DNA of 64,000 bases, taken from Atherinomorus stipes. Lineage: Eukaryota > Chordata > Actinopteri > Atheriniformes > Atherinidae. The translations under genes and the position numbers were made by a program. How positions within the stretch are numbered: position 1 is the first letter of the stretch; the number at the start of each line of letters is the position of its first letter. Shown here piece after piece: positions 1 through 11,049 of this stretch. Location: contig JALJCO010007865.1 of NCBI GenBank assembly GCA_023101725.1, positions 308,001-372,000 of the forward strand, given 5' to 3'. The notes under the pieces are model-generated. The model saw only the letters and a list, made by a program, of their open reading frames with translations. It had not been told where the DNA came from and did not search any database.

Positions 1-76
1 TGCCAGAGAATCGTGATCTCAATTTTAAGCAAAAAAATTGGGATTCACATTTTTCCCAGAATCGTGCAGCCCTAAA
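1..76. mobile_element. hAT-like element end (truncated by window start)
   Basis: The stretch ends in 'gaatcgtgcagccctaa', which resembles the TAGGG(A/C)TG(C/T)A-type termini of fish hAT MITEs read in reverse. Only this end lies in the window, so neither a duplication nor a full length can be checked. Confidence 0.35.
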
Positions 77-380
77 AAGGAGCTAAACTTGAAATGGTTC
101 AAGAATTTAAATACAGTACTTGGCTGTTTTAATTGATTCGAGACTTTGCTTTAAACAACAAATTAAGAAAATTGTGACAAAAGTGAAATATAGTATATCA
201 AACTCCAGGTTTATTAGAGACAACTAAGACAACTTTTAGTTCAATGATTTTTATAACATGTGACTTATTGCACAAGTTGGGCGCTGGCATGCAAGACGAC
301 TTTAAAACCAGTTGAAACAGCATTCAGACAAGCTCTAAGAATTCAAGATAACAAACCAAAAACTTATCATTGCAGGATCT

Positions 381-690
381 TAAAAAAACACAGCCTGATG
401 AGCCGGAAAACATGATTATATATGCAGACTGTGTTTGGTGTTTAAAAGCCTCCATGGTTTGGTCCCTGCCCCATTAAAAGACTTCATGAAGAAAAAGAAA
501 ACTCAAGCAGGTCGACCAGGTCCAGTTCCAGAGGCGACTGCCTGGTGCCGTCTAGGACCTTTGGACAAGCTGTGTTTTCATACCGTACCCACGAACTTGG
601 AATACAATACCTACATCGATACCTGAGATTTCCACACTCAGACTGTTTACTAAACATCTAAAACTATGACTGTTCTCAAGTTTGTTCTCA
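381..690 (+). mobile_element. Non-LTR retrotransposon C-terminal remnant
   Basis: The + frame from 435 reads 'VFKSLHGLVPAPLKDFMKKK', then a basic stretch and 'FHTVPTNLEYNTYIDT'. This matches the layout of the C-terminal tail of fish L2/Nimb-like LINE ORF2 proteins: a 'VFKSLHGLAP.YLKDF' block followed by an 'F..R....WN..P'-like block. Stops and frameshifts follow, no reverse transcriptase motif remains, and no clear 3' tail is seen. It is a short decayed fragment and could belong to another LINE clade. Confidence 0.4.
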
Positions 691-775
691 CAACTGACAT
701 CAGGTTTCTTTTTTTTGTTTGCAACATGGGGTGAATATTAAATGTATATAAGTGTGTATATATATGTGTATGTAT

Positions 776-900
776 ACAGCCATGGAAAAAATGAAGAGAC
801 AACCTTTGTTTTCTCATATTAATTGGTCATTTTAATGCCTGTAGACAGGCATTAAAATGACAGGTGGTGTCACATTTGTTTTATTTTTTCCTTTTGTTCA
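776..900. mobile_element. Tc1-like terminus with a perfect palindrome
   Basis: 'acagccatggaaaaaatgaa' resembles the Tc1-like ends repeated at 39440 and 44152. A 17+2+17 bp perfect palindrome lies at 826-861, centred on 'tgtagaca'. The rest of the element is not recognisable. Confidence 0.4.
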
Positions 901-1368
901 TTCTTATTTTACTTTATTGTGACACTTCCTCTATTCAATTACATTCTTTCAATCATGTTTTTAAAACAAAATATTTAGCCTACATTTCTACACCAACTAA
1001 CACCAAATTAATGAGGAACTGATCATTTGTGAATGTATGTGGGCTAAATCACAAAGGAAACTATTTGGTTATTTCTCCATTTCTCTGGATCATGTGAACC
1101 TTCGGTTCTTTATCTGCTGGACAGCAAATAAAACCAACACAGTAGATTTTACATAAACTGTGAAACAACAGATAATATAATGTGTGCTTCAATTTTACCC
1201 ACTCAGTAATGGCAAACCCAGTTTAACCAGCATTCTTTTTTTCTGTCACTCTGAGCCTGTTGCAGGTCACGTCACACAGCAGCAGCTCTGTCAAACCCGC
1301 ACTGGTGCACGCGCTGTACCAGTAATGTTAAACCAGCACATCGCCAACGTCAGTGTAAAGGAAACATT
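863..1368. other. Unassigned AT-rich DNA
   Basis: I see no gene or repeat that I can name. The short open frame at 1184-1393 runs into the hAT end and shows no codon bias or known motif. Confidence 0.5.
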
Positions 1369-1446
1369 TATCCGATACCTGATCGCGATGTAACAGCCGA
1401 TTCCGATCGAGTCTGAATTTCCGATCACGTGATCGGGACATCCCTA
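1369..1446. mobile_element. hAT-like element end
   Basis: It contains 'ccgatcacgtgatcgggaca' followed by 'tcccta', a palindromic subterminal block plus a TAGGGATG-type end that is common in fish hAT MITEs. The opposite end is not identified. Confidence 0.45.
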
Positions 1447-1610
1447 GTTCCTATTACTTTCATTTTCTTTGTGTTGACTTGTCAAGGGACTAAGGATGGA
1501 AATCAGCTTTGCTATAATAGTATAGTTTAGTATTTGCATTTTATTTTCAATCCCTTTTTTAAATAAATAAATAAATTTATTTTAAGAAAATAAATAAAGT
1601 CAACTCAAAC

Positions 1611-1760
1611 TCAAACTCAACCCTAACCAAAACCTTATTATAATCTAAACTCTAAAACCAAATCTTGACCCTCAAAAATGGGTTTTTCTTTGGCTTTTTT
1701 AGTGAGGACCGGCCAAAATGTCCTCACTGTGTTGGTTAAACATGCAAAACGGTCCTCACG
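1611..1760 (-). repeat. Fish 'aaccctaacc...gtcctcac' dispersed repeat
   Basis: It contains 'caaccctaaccaaaacctta' and 'gaccggccaaaatgtcctca'. In reverse complement it shares its theme with the repeat at 5430-5600. It is a dispersed repeat with degenerate TTAGGG-like words, not a telomere. Confidence 0.45.
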
Positions 1761-1778
1761 TTAATGGCTGAACAAGTA

Positions 1779-1956
1779 CACACACACACACACACCCAGA
1801 CACACACACACATTGTTCTGTTGCTGGAAATAATCACTGAAACACCAAATACATACTCATCTAGAGATAAAAATAGTCCCTAAGACTTCAAAAAATGTTT
1901 GGCAGAAGCACCTGTCTCCAATTTCTTTGAAATGTGATATCCGTTTTAGAAGATGT

Positions 1957-1992
<36 letters not shown>

Positions 1993-2008
1993 GTGTGTGT
2001 GTGTGTGT
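1779..2008. repeat. (CA)n and (CA)n-(GT)n microsatellites
   Basis: There is an interrupted (CA)n at 1779-1813. At 1960-1987 there is (CA)14, then 'ct', then (GT)n up to 2008. The second pair is self-complementary and could form a hairpin. Confidence 0.9.
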
Positions 2009-2009
2009 T

Positions 2010-2702
2010 CAGCAAAGCCGCAAACGGGACACATATAGGAGTGATTTTATGTCGACTCAGCAAATAACGTGTTAGTTCTGGTTTTCTACTGAACTGAGCA
2101 AATACGTCCCCTTAGATGTTTTTATTTTAGGTGCTGGTTAACAGAACCTTGAAGTGTGATGATGAGGATGATGATGATGATTGCTTCGAGTTGATTTTGC
2201 TTCATTTGGAGTTTTTGTCAGTCAAACTCGCTGGAAACTCTCCTCTGTAGCTCCTTTGTGTTGGCAGTAGTAAAAGACAGTTTGAGAAACGGTTAATTTA
2301 AGTTTCTTGTTCTTCAGCGTGAGATTTGTGATCATTTTGATTATTTGTCTTTTTTTTAGGTTTTGATAAATGTAGTAAACATCAGCACATAAGATTAAAG
2401 TACATTTTTGTCTTCTTAAATCTTTCAGTGTTATAGTTTTTCTAGTTGTATCGTGTGTGTTTTCTGGTCCGTCACAGACTGGACTGACGATCTTTAGCTC
2501 TATTTCGAAGGCCTTTTTACGTTTAGTCCTTGTTTTGTGTTAAAAACAGCTGACAAAAACCTTGTTTTTTCCTCTTTTCATCCTCAGCATGCTGTCTTTA
2601 GGGCGAGCAGTGAGAAAATGTCAAAAATACACAATTAAAGTGATTATTTTAAAGGAATTTATCTACATGTGCATCTAAATTTCCTCAAAGTTAATCTAAA
2701 CC
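2010..2702. other. Unassigned DNA
   Basis: A short (GAT)n tract lies at about 2157-2181. Otherwise I see no gene, tail or terminal repeat. Confidence 0.5.
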
Positions 2703-3330
2703 AGTGATTCTTAACGATGGGGCCACGGCCCAAGCTTGGACCTCGAGCGTTACCTAGAGGGCTGCGAAAAAACTTTCCTTGTAGACATGTGGGCAGCGAG
2801 GATTAATTGCAATGTAGCCTCCCTCCACTTGGTGGCAGTAATTTGCCAGAGTTAAACAAACAAGCAGAAGAAGACACTCAGCTAGTTGCTGGCCAGTAGC
2901 AAACGTTGTGAAGAAGAATTAAAACTAACTAATAAAGACAAAAATGGTCTCAAACCACCTCTAAAGAGGCAAAAATCCAATCCAATTAATTAAGTATGAA
3001 TTAGTAAGTGGAAATAACAAAGCAGAGCTGAGAAGTCTGGATGGAGCACCAGCTAACGCTAACGTCAATGCTAATGCTAACAGAAGTGCTGAAGCATCTG
3101 AAGTTTCATCTAGAAACAAACATCTAACACTCGTTGGAAAGAAAGAATTTTTAAGAAAAAAAAAGAGAGAAAATCAGCTGTTGAAGAAAATGTCTGTTAT
3201 GTTTGGAAGTTCTTAAAAAATTCTAAGAAAAGTTTCAATAAATAAATTGTTCAATAAAAGTTTGTGCTTTAATGGTCTGTCTAAGTAAATAAACTACAGG
3301 TTTATTTACAAATTTTTAAAATTGAGCCTT
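2703..3330 (+). mobile_element. hAT-like repeat, 5' end at 2703
   Basis: It begins 'cagtgattcttaac', the CAGTG(G/A)TTCTTAACC-type terminus of Charlie-like hAT elements. The first 170 bp or so is repeated at 9336-9520 ('ccagtgattcttaacc ... ggtggcagtaatttg'), which confirms a family. The 3' limit is uncertain: no matching 'gttaagaatcactg' end is visible. No transposase motif survives. Confidence 0.5.
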
Positions 3331-3484
3331 TTTGTTTTCAATGTGATCTAATACTGCACCATTTTATCTCTTTTTTTAATCGATTTCCGACAGTTATTTC
3401 TGTTGTCCCTCTTTTTGTAGTAAAATGTTGTAGATTTTTTAAGAAGAATGTTTTTTTTTCTTTTAGACTTTAGAAACAACGGGC

Positions 3485-3606
3485 TGATCGGTTAAATATC
3501 GGTTAAATATTGGTTAAATATTGGTGGGGTGGCCGATGTCTGATACTCAGTTTTAAGGCTGATATGGGCCGATACCAACAGGGGGCCGATTATATCGTGC
3601 ATCCCT
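3485..3606. mobile_element. hAT-like MITE end
   Basis: It includes 'ggttaaatattggttaaata', 'gatatgggccgatacc' and the end 'atatcgtgcatccct'. The same 3' block occurs near 28260-28292 and 39000-39052, so this is one end of a multi-copy hAT-like family. Confidence 0.5.
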
Positions 3607-3609
3607 AAT

Positions 3610-4489
3610 GACGATAGTTTCCCAGGTAGACGTACGATGTCTATCTCATGACAGATGTGCTCGTACACTGATCACTGCCAAACATTGCAGTTTTACAGAA
3701 GTTGAAAAGGAAAAAAATCAGCACATTATTTTCTTGACTCATTTTCCCGCAGAGATGCTGCTTCTGTCTCCAGACGTGATCGTTTCAGTGTTGGACGTCT
3801 CCAAGCTGATTGTTGAATAAGAAAGTTTATTTGGCCATAATAAGGAAAAACCTATCTAACAGTAAATTAAAACATCCAAAAAATGTTAATTAAAACACTG
3901 GACTTTAAAAACAGACTTAAAAAAACCTCATGATGTTTCGGTGTTCATCCAAACATCTTCCTCAGGTGTTTGGTGCACAGAAAGTAGCACTGGCAACAGG
4001 CTCGTTGGGATTGAATCCGTCTGCCGTCTGGCTTGATGATCGGAGCAGAGCTGCGTGAGTCATCAGGGACCATGAACGCATCATCTCACCCGGACAAGTT
4101 TGCCAACGTGAAGACTGCAGGGATGGAGGATCTCGTGGCATTTGCCTTTATTTAGCTCAAAGTTACTGAACGCTGTGCAGATCTGATCAAGTCTGATTTC
4201 AGAGTACTGAGACAGCATGCTGCTGACGCTGAGTACATGAACTTGTACTGTACTGTGGTAGAAACGTCTGCAGACAGAGTATACAACTTAAAGGACAGCA
4301 ATCTGGGAAATGTCCAAGCTCAAATATACAAAATTTTGATGCTTTGCCTTGTCATGAATTTAAAACAAATAAAAGAAATGGAAACTTTTTTCTTTCTTTT
4401 TTTGAGATGGGGGTAAAAAAAAAAAAATATTACAACCTCCACATAAAAACTGTCCTAGGAGATTAATTCACATCTACACTGTAGGGTTC
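3610..4489. other. Unassigned DNA
   Basis: Short open frames only (for example 3608-3820), with no domain, tail or inverted terminus recognised. Confidence 0.5.
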
Positions 4490-4606
4490 TCACTTCTTTT
4501 TAAAATCTTTATTCGTTCTTATTGTTAAATGTGTCGAGGGTCTGAAAGGCACCTATAAATGCAGCGTATTATCATCATCATTATTATTATCAGTATTATC
4601 ATTGTT
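4490..4606 (+). mobile_element. L2-like LINE 3' tail
   Basis: 'gtctgaaaggcacctataaa' is followed by a TCA/TTA-rich simple tail. This matches the usual fish L2 3' UTR layout ('gaaaggcgc.tataaataaa' then trinucleotide repeats). Coding sequence is absent, so this is a 5'-truncated insertion. Confidence 0.5.
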
Positions 4607-5109
4607 TGGGTGCTCATGGACAACATGAGGGAGGAGTACAAAGGGAGCATGTGGAAAGGTGGATTCACATCAATCAGTCCAACAAATGCAAATTATGAAG
4701 AGGAGTTTTGGCGTAACCTACATTTATGCTTATTATCTGAGTGGAATAACTTGTGGCTGCAACACGTTTGTGTTATTTTGTTGCAGCAGTTGGATATCAG
4801 CCTGTCCAGGTTTGTGAACATCAGCAGAATTGCAATATGAAAACCAAGGCGGAAGCGGGTCCAGAAGCTGCAGTTGCTGAGTTATTACTGCACTCTGACT
4901 GAAGTCGGACGGCTCCCGCCATGTTTGATGACCATGTGGTCACGTTTTCCGGTGCCGTGCAGGCGCAGTCTGAAGTGGGACAAAGTTTCTAACCAGCATG
5001 CAACACTCCAGGACCACAATCCCTCACTTCCAGCCAGGTTGCTGCAGATAGACGAAGTCAAACGAGCCTATTTATGCACCAAAACATCACATGACACAAG
5101 TCACATGAC

Positions 5110-5314
5110 CTATGCTTGACTGTTTAGTTTATTTGTTTTTTTTCTTATTATTATTTCCAATCACAATTAAAAAGGAAAAATTTTATTTACTAAATTGTAA
5201 TTTTGTACATTTTGTTATTTGTTTCTTTAGTTTCTTGTTTTTTGAATTACTGATGTGAATTTATCCTTTCCTTTATTGGAGGGTATGAATAATTTTGAGC
5301 ACAACTGTGTATAT
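5110..5314 (+). mobile_element. Tc1-like terminal region
   Basis: It ends 'ttggagggtatgaataattt' + 'tgagcacaactgtgta'. The same block occurs at 44590-44823 and 49240-49380, so this is the end of one Tc1-like family whose elements end in ...ACTGTA. Confidence 0.5.
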
Positions 5315-5327
5315 ATATATAGTACAT

Positions 5328-5378
<51 letters not shown>

Positions 5379-5430
5379 CACACATTATATATATATATAT
5401 ATATATACATACACACATTGTGTGTGTGTG
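5310..5430. repeat. (TA)n/(CA)n compound microsatellite
   Basis: Alternating TA and CA/TG tracts give open frames rich in Tyr/Ile and Thr/His on both strands. These are repeat artefacts. Confidence 0.95.
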
Positions 5431-5600
5431 GGCGTGTTTTTGCAGAATTTTGGGGACCTTGTTTCTGATTTTTACCATCACCGTTAGAGATTAAGTGATA
5501 ATTAGGTTTTGGTTAGGGTTAGGTTTAGGGTAAGGGGATAGGAAATGCATTATGTCAATGGATACCTCACGGGGACATAAAAACAAATGTGTGTGTGTGT
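5430..5600 (+). repeat. Dispersed fish repeat with TTAGGG-like words
   Basis: It contains 'ggttagggttaggtttaggg' and 'atacctcacggggacataaa'. This is a familiar dispersed repeat in fish DNA. The words are degenerate and few, so it is not a telomeric array. Confidence 0.55.
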
Positions 5601-5633
5601 ATATATATGTATATGTGTATATGTACATACCTT

Positions 5634-5684
<51 letters not shown>
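5587..5684. repeat. (TG)n/(TA)n microsatellite
   Basis: A GT tract passes into a pure TA run of more than 20 units. Confidence 0.95.
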
Positions 5685-5686
<2 letters not shown>

Positions 5687-7280
5687 AGGGTGTTACATCA
5701 TGTAACACGCTGCTGTTGAACACTTCTCCTGACTTGGTTGATTGTGGTGCTACAAGTTAAAAGCTTTATCAAAACCTTTTTAACTCCATAAACTCATGGA
5801 AATAGAATATAATAAAACCAGAATCAGTCAGTAAAACAGATCCAGAAAACATTTTTCCCCTTTTTTTCTTAAACCAAGGTGAGACTCATCTTTTTTTCTT
5901 CTCATTTCCAAGTTACATGTTAACTTAAAAAAAAGAAACAAATTGAAAAAAAAGAAAGTCCGTGACCAGAAGTGAATGTTAGAGACATTATCGGGCCTGT
6001 TTTCCTTCAGCCAGGGAAATTAATTACTTATTGATCAAGAGAGCGAGTGAATAAAATGAAGTGAATTAATAAATAAGCGAACAGATAGAGGAGAGCGGAC
6101 CGTAGGTGGACGACTAGTTCACATTTGCAAACATCATGGTTGGCAGATTCCATTTGTTTTCCATTTCATTATACCACAGCAGGGCCGTACACACGGCGAG
6201 TTCCTCTGATAAAAGACAATAAAAAGAAAATAATCTGATAATCTGATGACAGCTGAGGTCACCTTCCCAGCACGGCTGCTTATGACTGCATTTAATCAGC
6301 TTAAACAGACGCCACCACACAGCATTTCACAAAATACGATGAATTTGGTTTCTTAATTCCTCCCTTTAATCTGTTAAATCATAGAAAAGGCGAAATTTGA
6401 TCTTTTCTTTTAATTAACAACCTTGCTGCTGGAAAGTTTGGCGCTGATTGGAACCTCCCTTAAAACTTGCTAAGTACATATCATTAGGCTATCACATCAC
6501 ACGGGATGGTCGGCTAATAAACAATTATTTATAACAAATTATTGCCTAATGCATCAAATTAACAACATGCAGCAAGTGAGATTTATACACCACGCTCGCC
6601 ACATTTATTACATTTACTTAAGGTATTCAGTGATGCACATTTGGTGTAAAACACTCTCTTTATAGATGGTGCTTTACAGTGGAATATGTGCGATTAACAG
6701 TGTGAAGTGTGTTTTTGTTTGCTTGATTTATGGACACCATAAAATCATATTTATTAGGCTGGTGCAAATAATCAAATGGTAGAGTTTTAAGTGCAATCTT
6801 CACCTAAAATGGGTGGAAATATTATCTCATAAAGCAGAAGTTATCTCTAAAGTCAAGGAGTCAAAATATTTACATCCATAAATCTGTCCTTAACACCTCG
6901 CAGCGAACGGGGGTGGACGGCCGGACCAGTTGGCTTTTGTAGCGGCTGGACTGAGATGAATGTTGGTGGGAGATGCTGCTGTTGTTTTTCACTGCATCTA
7001 ATTGCCTTTTTACCCTCCAGTATGAAGAGTTTAGGACAAAGAGAAGTTTTCTAACTGCAGCAACACACAGAGAAACACTGGAAGAGAGCTGCACTGTTGG
7101 TGCTCCACACAATCACAGTTAGGCAGTTTTATGTGCAAATATGCACAAAAACACAGAGAGAAAGATGAAAGAAACAACCAAACGGAAGAAAAACTACAGA
7201 GTCAGACTGAATCTGAAACATGCTCATAATAATCTTAAAACTTGATGCTATTTTATCATCACATGCTCTGATGAGGAACA
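5685..7280. other. Mostly unassigned, possibly single-copy DNA
   Basis: No element ends, LINE tails or coding motifs are recognised. The 6114-6320 and 6870-7112 minus-strand frames show no domain or splice pattern that I trust. Confidence 0.45.
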
Positions 7281-7322
7281 TTAGACCTGAGACCTGAGAC
7301 CTGCTCTGTCTCCACCTCCAGC

Positions 7323-7862
7323 CTGACTGTCTCATGTGACCAGGTCAAGAAACAACTAGAGAAACTGAACCGGAACAAGGCTGCAGGTCCAGATGGTGTC
7401 AGTCTCAGAGTTCACAAGACCTGCTCAGAACAACTATGTCCGGTTCTCCAGCACCTTTTTAACACCAGCCTGAGACAGAACAGAGTTCCTGTGCTGTGGA
7501 AAACATCCTGTCTTGTTCCAGTCCCTAAAAAACCACAACCAGCTGAACCAAATGACTACAGACCAGTTGCTTTGACATCTCACATCATGAAAGTCCTGGA
7601 GAGACTCTTACTGGCTCACCTCAACAAGCAAGTGAACACCTTTCAGGACCCATTACAGTTCGCATATCGTAATGGGCTTGGGGTTGAAGACGCCATCATC
7701 TTCCTGCTTCAGAGAGCCCAATATAACATCATATTAATGTTATATTGTTAAAACAAAAAACAAAACAACAACAAAAAAAAAAAAAGAAAGAAAAAAAAAA
7801 GGAGAGCTTTTACAATGTTGAATTTCCCTTCTGGGATAAATAAAGTATTTTTCATTTCATGT
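7323..7862 (+). mobile_element. Rex1-like non-LTR retrotransposon fragment (RT 5' part plus 3' tail)
   Basis: One + frame is open from 7323 to 7748. It reads 'NKAAGPDGVSLRVHK', then 'VPVLWKTSCLVPVPKKPQ', 'NDYRPVALTSHIMKVLERLL' and 'DPLQFAYR.G.GVEDAI'. These are the N-terminal blocks of a LINE reverse transcriptase: the PDG motif, the NDYRP(V/I)(A/S)LTS block, and the QFAYR block. The catalytic YADD block is missing. The frame ends at 'QYN' and, after an A-rich stretch, the sequence passes directly to a 3' tail 'gaatttcccttctgggataa' + 'ataaagtatt' (7820-7852). That tail is typical of Rex1-type fish elements and recurs at 44470 and 14690. The copy is therefore 5'-truncated and internally deleted, so it cannot be active. 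CR1-group membership is likely; Rex1 is the best fit but unconfirmed. Confidence 0.75.
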
Positions 7863-7904
7863 CACTAGTCTTGACCTGCATAAGGGGACATGATAAAACG
7901 AGAA

Positions 7905-8292
7905 AACCTCCGGCAAGCAGCTTGACTCCCTTATTTTTGTGTTCTGGATCATAGTATCCAGAATTTTCTCTGGATCCGGATCAACTTTGGAAACATTCTA
8001 GAGTGCATTGAGATACTTTCTTGTAATTTTTTTTTTTTTACCAAACACTCGGGCCATTTGTATGGAGTTATATGGAACAATTCCAAAATGTCTCCAATCT
8101 CACACCATCAGTGTGAGTCCTTCAAAAAAATTCCTGGATCCAGAAGGTGACCAAAATTTAATGGGTTCGTCCTTGGACTGAGACACATGGCTGGTGAAAA
8201 TTTCAGCTCAATCCGTCCAGAACTTTCTCAGTAAAGTTGCAGACAGACAGACAAATCAACGCCGAAAACATAACCTCCTTGGTGGCGGTAAT
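7905..8292. repeat. Unclassified dispersed repeat, family U, full copy
   Basis: It runs from 'aacctccggcaagcagcttg' to 'acctccttggtggcggtaat'. The two ends are roughly inverted copies of each other (ACCTCC.GCAAG and its complement). It includes 'attcctggatccagaaggtg', 'cactcgggccatttgtatgg' and a 'gacagacagacaaa' run. The left half recurs at 16502-16710 and the right half at 19635-19845. I recognise the family as widespread in fish but cannot name its class. Confidence 0.7.
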
Positions 8293-8296
8293 TCGG

Positions 8297-9335
8297 CAGA
8301 ATCACAGCTGGACATTCTCTGAAATGGCGTTCACAACTTCAGATCTCAGTTTGGGATTCTGTAGAAGGTCTCTGACTAAATATTTACTGTCATCTTAAGA
8401 CCAGAACCAAAGGGTGGACTGTGATGGAGTGATGCTGCCTTTACTGTCATCACTTAACGGGTAAACAGGACACCGGGCAGAAAACTTTGTTCATTTCTGA
8501 GAGTACTACAGACAGACAGGAAGACAAATGATCAACGGTACAGCAGACAAACTGTAATGTGCAATCAATGAAGAACGAGATGTGATTTTTATTATTTATA
8601 ACATACACTGCATTAAAGCCGGCCCTCCTAGCAGCAGCATGCTACTGGCAAAATGAGGATTTCTGCATGAGAATGTGTGTGTATGTGTGTGTACATCTAC
8701 GGTCACACAAAGATACCTTGTGGAGTACGTGCACACACACCAGCTGCAGTGCCTGAGCTATGGTCTAATAGGATAATGAATTCAGTGTGTAGCGGCAGTG
8801 TAAGGACTGATAGCGTGTGTGTGTGTGTGTACGGGGCAGCAGTGGGGGTTAATACAACATGATAAATATTTGATTTCTGCTGGGGCCAGTCCCCACCTAC
8901 AGAATGGGAAATGGCTGTAATGCGATTCAGAACAGATTGTCCTTTGGGATGGCCTTTGTGTGTGCTGCTTGTTATGTTTGTGTGTGTGTGTGTGAGTATA
9001 AAGGGCCTAGCGACTGCATGTGTACGGCCAGGGGAAATAAAGGAACAAATCGGCTTACAAATCACCAAAGCAGCGTGGCTGCATGGCGAGCAATGGCCCC
9101 TGTCTGACTATCACCAGCAGCAATGACCCTGAGCACAACAATCAAGTTGCTCTGGGCTCTGACGGGACATTATAGAAAGGTTCAGGAGGACAGAGCTCCG
9201 TGCAGCCGGCGAGAATCAACTCTGGTTGCACCAAAGTCTTTGCATTTGTTGAAAAAAAAGAGAACAATTTTGAAGATTTGTTTACATTATAAAACCACTC
9301 TAACTGGGAACACAATAAACGCTGTATGATCTAAA
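8297..9335. other. Single-copy-looking DNA, candidate conserved noncoding
   Basis: It has short (GT)n tracts near 8815 and 8980 and balanced composition, with no element ends. The open frames at 8677-9126 come largely from GT repeats. The stretch from about 8880 to 9180 has no obvious repeat partner in the window. Confidence 0.3.
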
Positions 9336-9520
9336 CCAGTGATTCTTAACCACGGGGCTGCAGCCCAAGCTCAGGCCTCCACCGCCACCTAGACGGCCGC
9401 GAAAAAACTTATCTTTTACACATGTGGGCCGCGAGGACCGTAGGATCGTGAATTTTCACTGTTGTTTATGACTGGATCAGTTGCAGTGTAGCCTACCCCC
9501 CCTCATGGTGGCAGTAATTT
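9336..9520 (+). mobile_element. hAT-like repeat, second copy, cut by Tc1 insertion
   Basis: It is homologous to 2703-2870 ('cagtgattcttaaccacggg', 'gccgcgaaaaaactt', 'ggtggcagtaatttg'). The match stops where the Tc1-like element begins, and sequence after 10490 does not resume it. Confidence 0.6.
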
Positions 9521-10490
9521 GTCAGAGTGTGAAAACGTATTTGCCTCCTTCCTGATTTCTTACTTCTTGGCATGTTTGTCACCCTTAAATGTTTCAGATC
9601 ATCAAACAAATTTAAATGTGAGACAAAGATACCACAAATAAACACAAAATGCAGTTTTTAAATGAAGATTTTCATTAGCAAGGGGGAAAAAAAATCCAAA
9701 CCTCCATGGTTCTGTGTGAAAAGTGATTGCCCCCCCTGTTAAAACATAAATTAACTCTGGTTTATCACATCTTTGAAAAACTGAGTTCAATTTCTCTAGC
9801 TACACCCAGACCTGATTACAGCCACACCTGTTCTCAGTCAAGAAATCACTTAAATAGGACCTGCCTGATGAAGTTAAGTAGACCAAAAGATCCTTAAAAG
9901 TTAGACATCATGCTGCCATCCAAAGAAATTCAGGAAAAAATGAGAAACAAAGTCATTGAGATCTATCAGTCTGGAAAAGGTTCCAAAGCCATTTCTAAAG
10001 CTTTGGGACTCCAGTGAACCACAGTGAGAACCATTATCCACAAATGGTGAAAACATGGAACAGTGGTGAACCTTCCCAGGAGGGGCCGGCCGACCAAAAT
10101 GACCCCAAGAGCACAGCGACGACTCATCCAAGAGGTCACAAAAGACCCCAGAACAACATCCAAGAACTGCAGGCCTCACTTGCCTCAATGAAGGTCAGTG
10201 TTCATGACTCCCCCATCAGAAAGAGACTGGGGGGCAAAAATGGCCGCATGGCAGAGTTCCAAGACCAAAACCACTGCCGAGCAAAAAGAACATAAAGACT
10301 CGTCTCAGTTTAGCCAGAAAGCATGATCCCCAAGACCCCCCCCCCCCCCCCCCCTTTAAAAATAAAAACGCCCTTTAAAAACTGCATTTTGTGTTTACTT
10401 GTGTTATCTTTGTCTCACATTTAAATTTGTTTGATAATCTGAAAAACTAAGAAATCAGGAAGGGGGCAAACACTTTTTCACACAACTGTA
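9521..10490 (+). mobile_element. Tc1-like transposon, internally deleted
   Basis: The termini are inverted repeats: 'gtgtgaaaacgtatttgcct' (left, about 9527) against 'agggggcaaacactttttca' + 'cacaactgta' (right, to 10490). Inner TIR blocks 'acaaagataccacaaataaa' and 'tgtgttatctttgtctcaca' also pair. The right edge has the expected TA. The interior keeps only the 5' third of a transposase gene and then jumps to the right TIR through a poly-C tract (10329-10354). It is inserted in a hAT-like repeat. Confidence 0.8.
9910..10310 (+). pseudogene. Tc1-like transposase N-terminal (HTH) remnant
   Basis: Read across frames it gives 'MRNKVIEIYQSGKGSKAISK' + 'ALGLQ*TTVRTIIHKW', then 'RRGRPTKMTPRAQRRLIQEV' + 'TKDPRTTSKELQASL'. 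This is the bipartite paired-like helix-turn-helix DNA-binding region of Tc1 transposases. The GRPTKMTP block is the AT-hook-like linker, and 'RRLIQEVTKDPRTTSKELQ' is the second HTH. An in-frame stop follows ALGLQ. A further stop follows 'CRAKRT', and the DDE catalytic domain is deleted (the sequence reaches poly-C and the right TIR). It is non-functional. Family assignment is strong; the subfamily is not resolved. Confidence 0.8.
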
Positions 10491-11049
10491 AATCCACTTT
10501 TGCTCATATTTATATTTTTCATGTAAAATACATTTCTATAAAATACAGATCTTTTAAAGCACGTTTGTGGCTGTTAACATAGATCAGCTTTCTGTCGGGA
10601 ATCTGCTGTAGTTCTCCTTTGTATGCTTAGTTCACAGTTTATTAGACTGTAAAAAGCCGGCTGCTGATTTGATGTTGATTTAAGTATTATTTGTTAAGTG
10701 TAATGTTTATAACGTTAGTTGATGCCTCATGTTTTTCAGATGTGAATAGCCTAATTCATATAAACTGACATTCAGTGCTCTGTTTTGTTCCTCTACTATG
10801 ATATTATGCTTTTTTTCTAAAAGTTCCCTCAAACTATTTGAGAATTACAAATATGAATACACTTAAGAAATACTGTAATAGGCTACATTTTAAAAAATAT
10901 TACATTTTGTTTGATATCAAATGATTTGTGACAGTTGCAAGCTGGTAAGTAGTTGACATCTTCTATTTGAAATACAAGCCCATGCAATCCCACATGTTCA
11001 TCTATTAGGCTAAATATTTATTTATTGAGGGTATATCTGAATAATAATA
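10491..11049. other. Unassigned AT-rich DNA
   Basis: No repeat ends or coding signatures recognised. Confidence 0.45.

Noticed and set aside
5227..5494. Tyr/Ile- and Thr/His-rich ORFs (also at 20315, 31811, 43925)
   Set aside because: Translations of TA/CA microsatellites.
5490..5545. Interstitial telomere (TTAGGG-like words)
   Set aside because: Words are few and degenerate and belong to a dispersed repeat also seen at 1611-1760.
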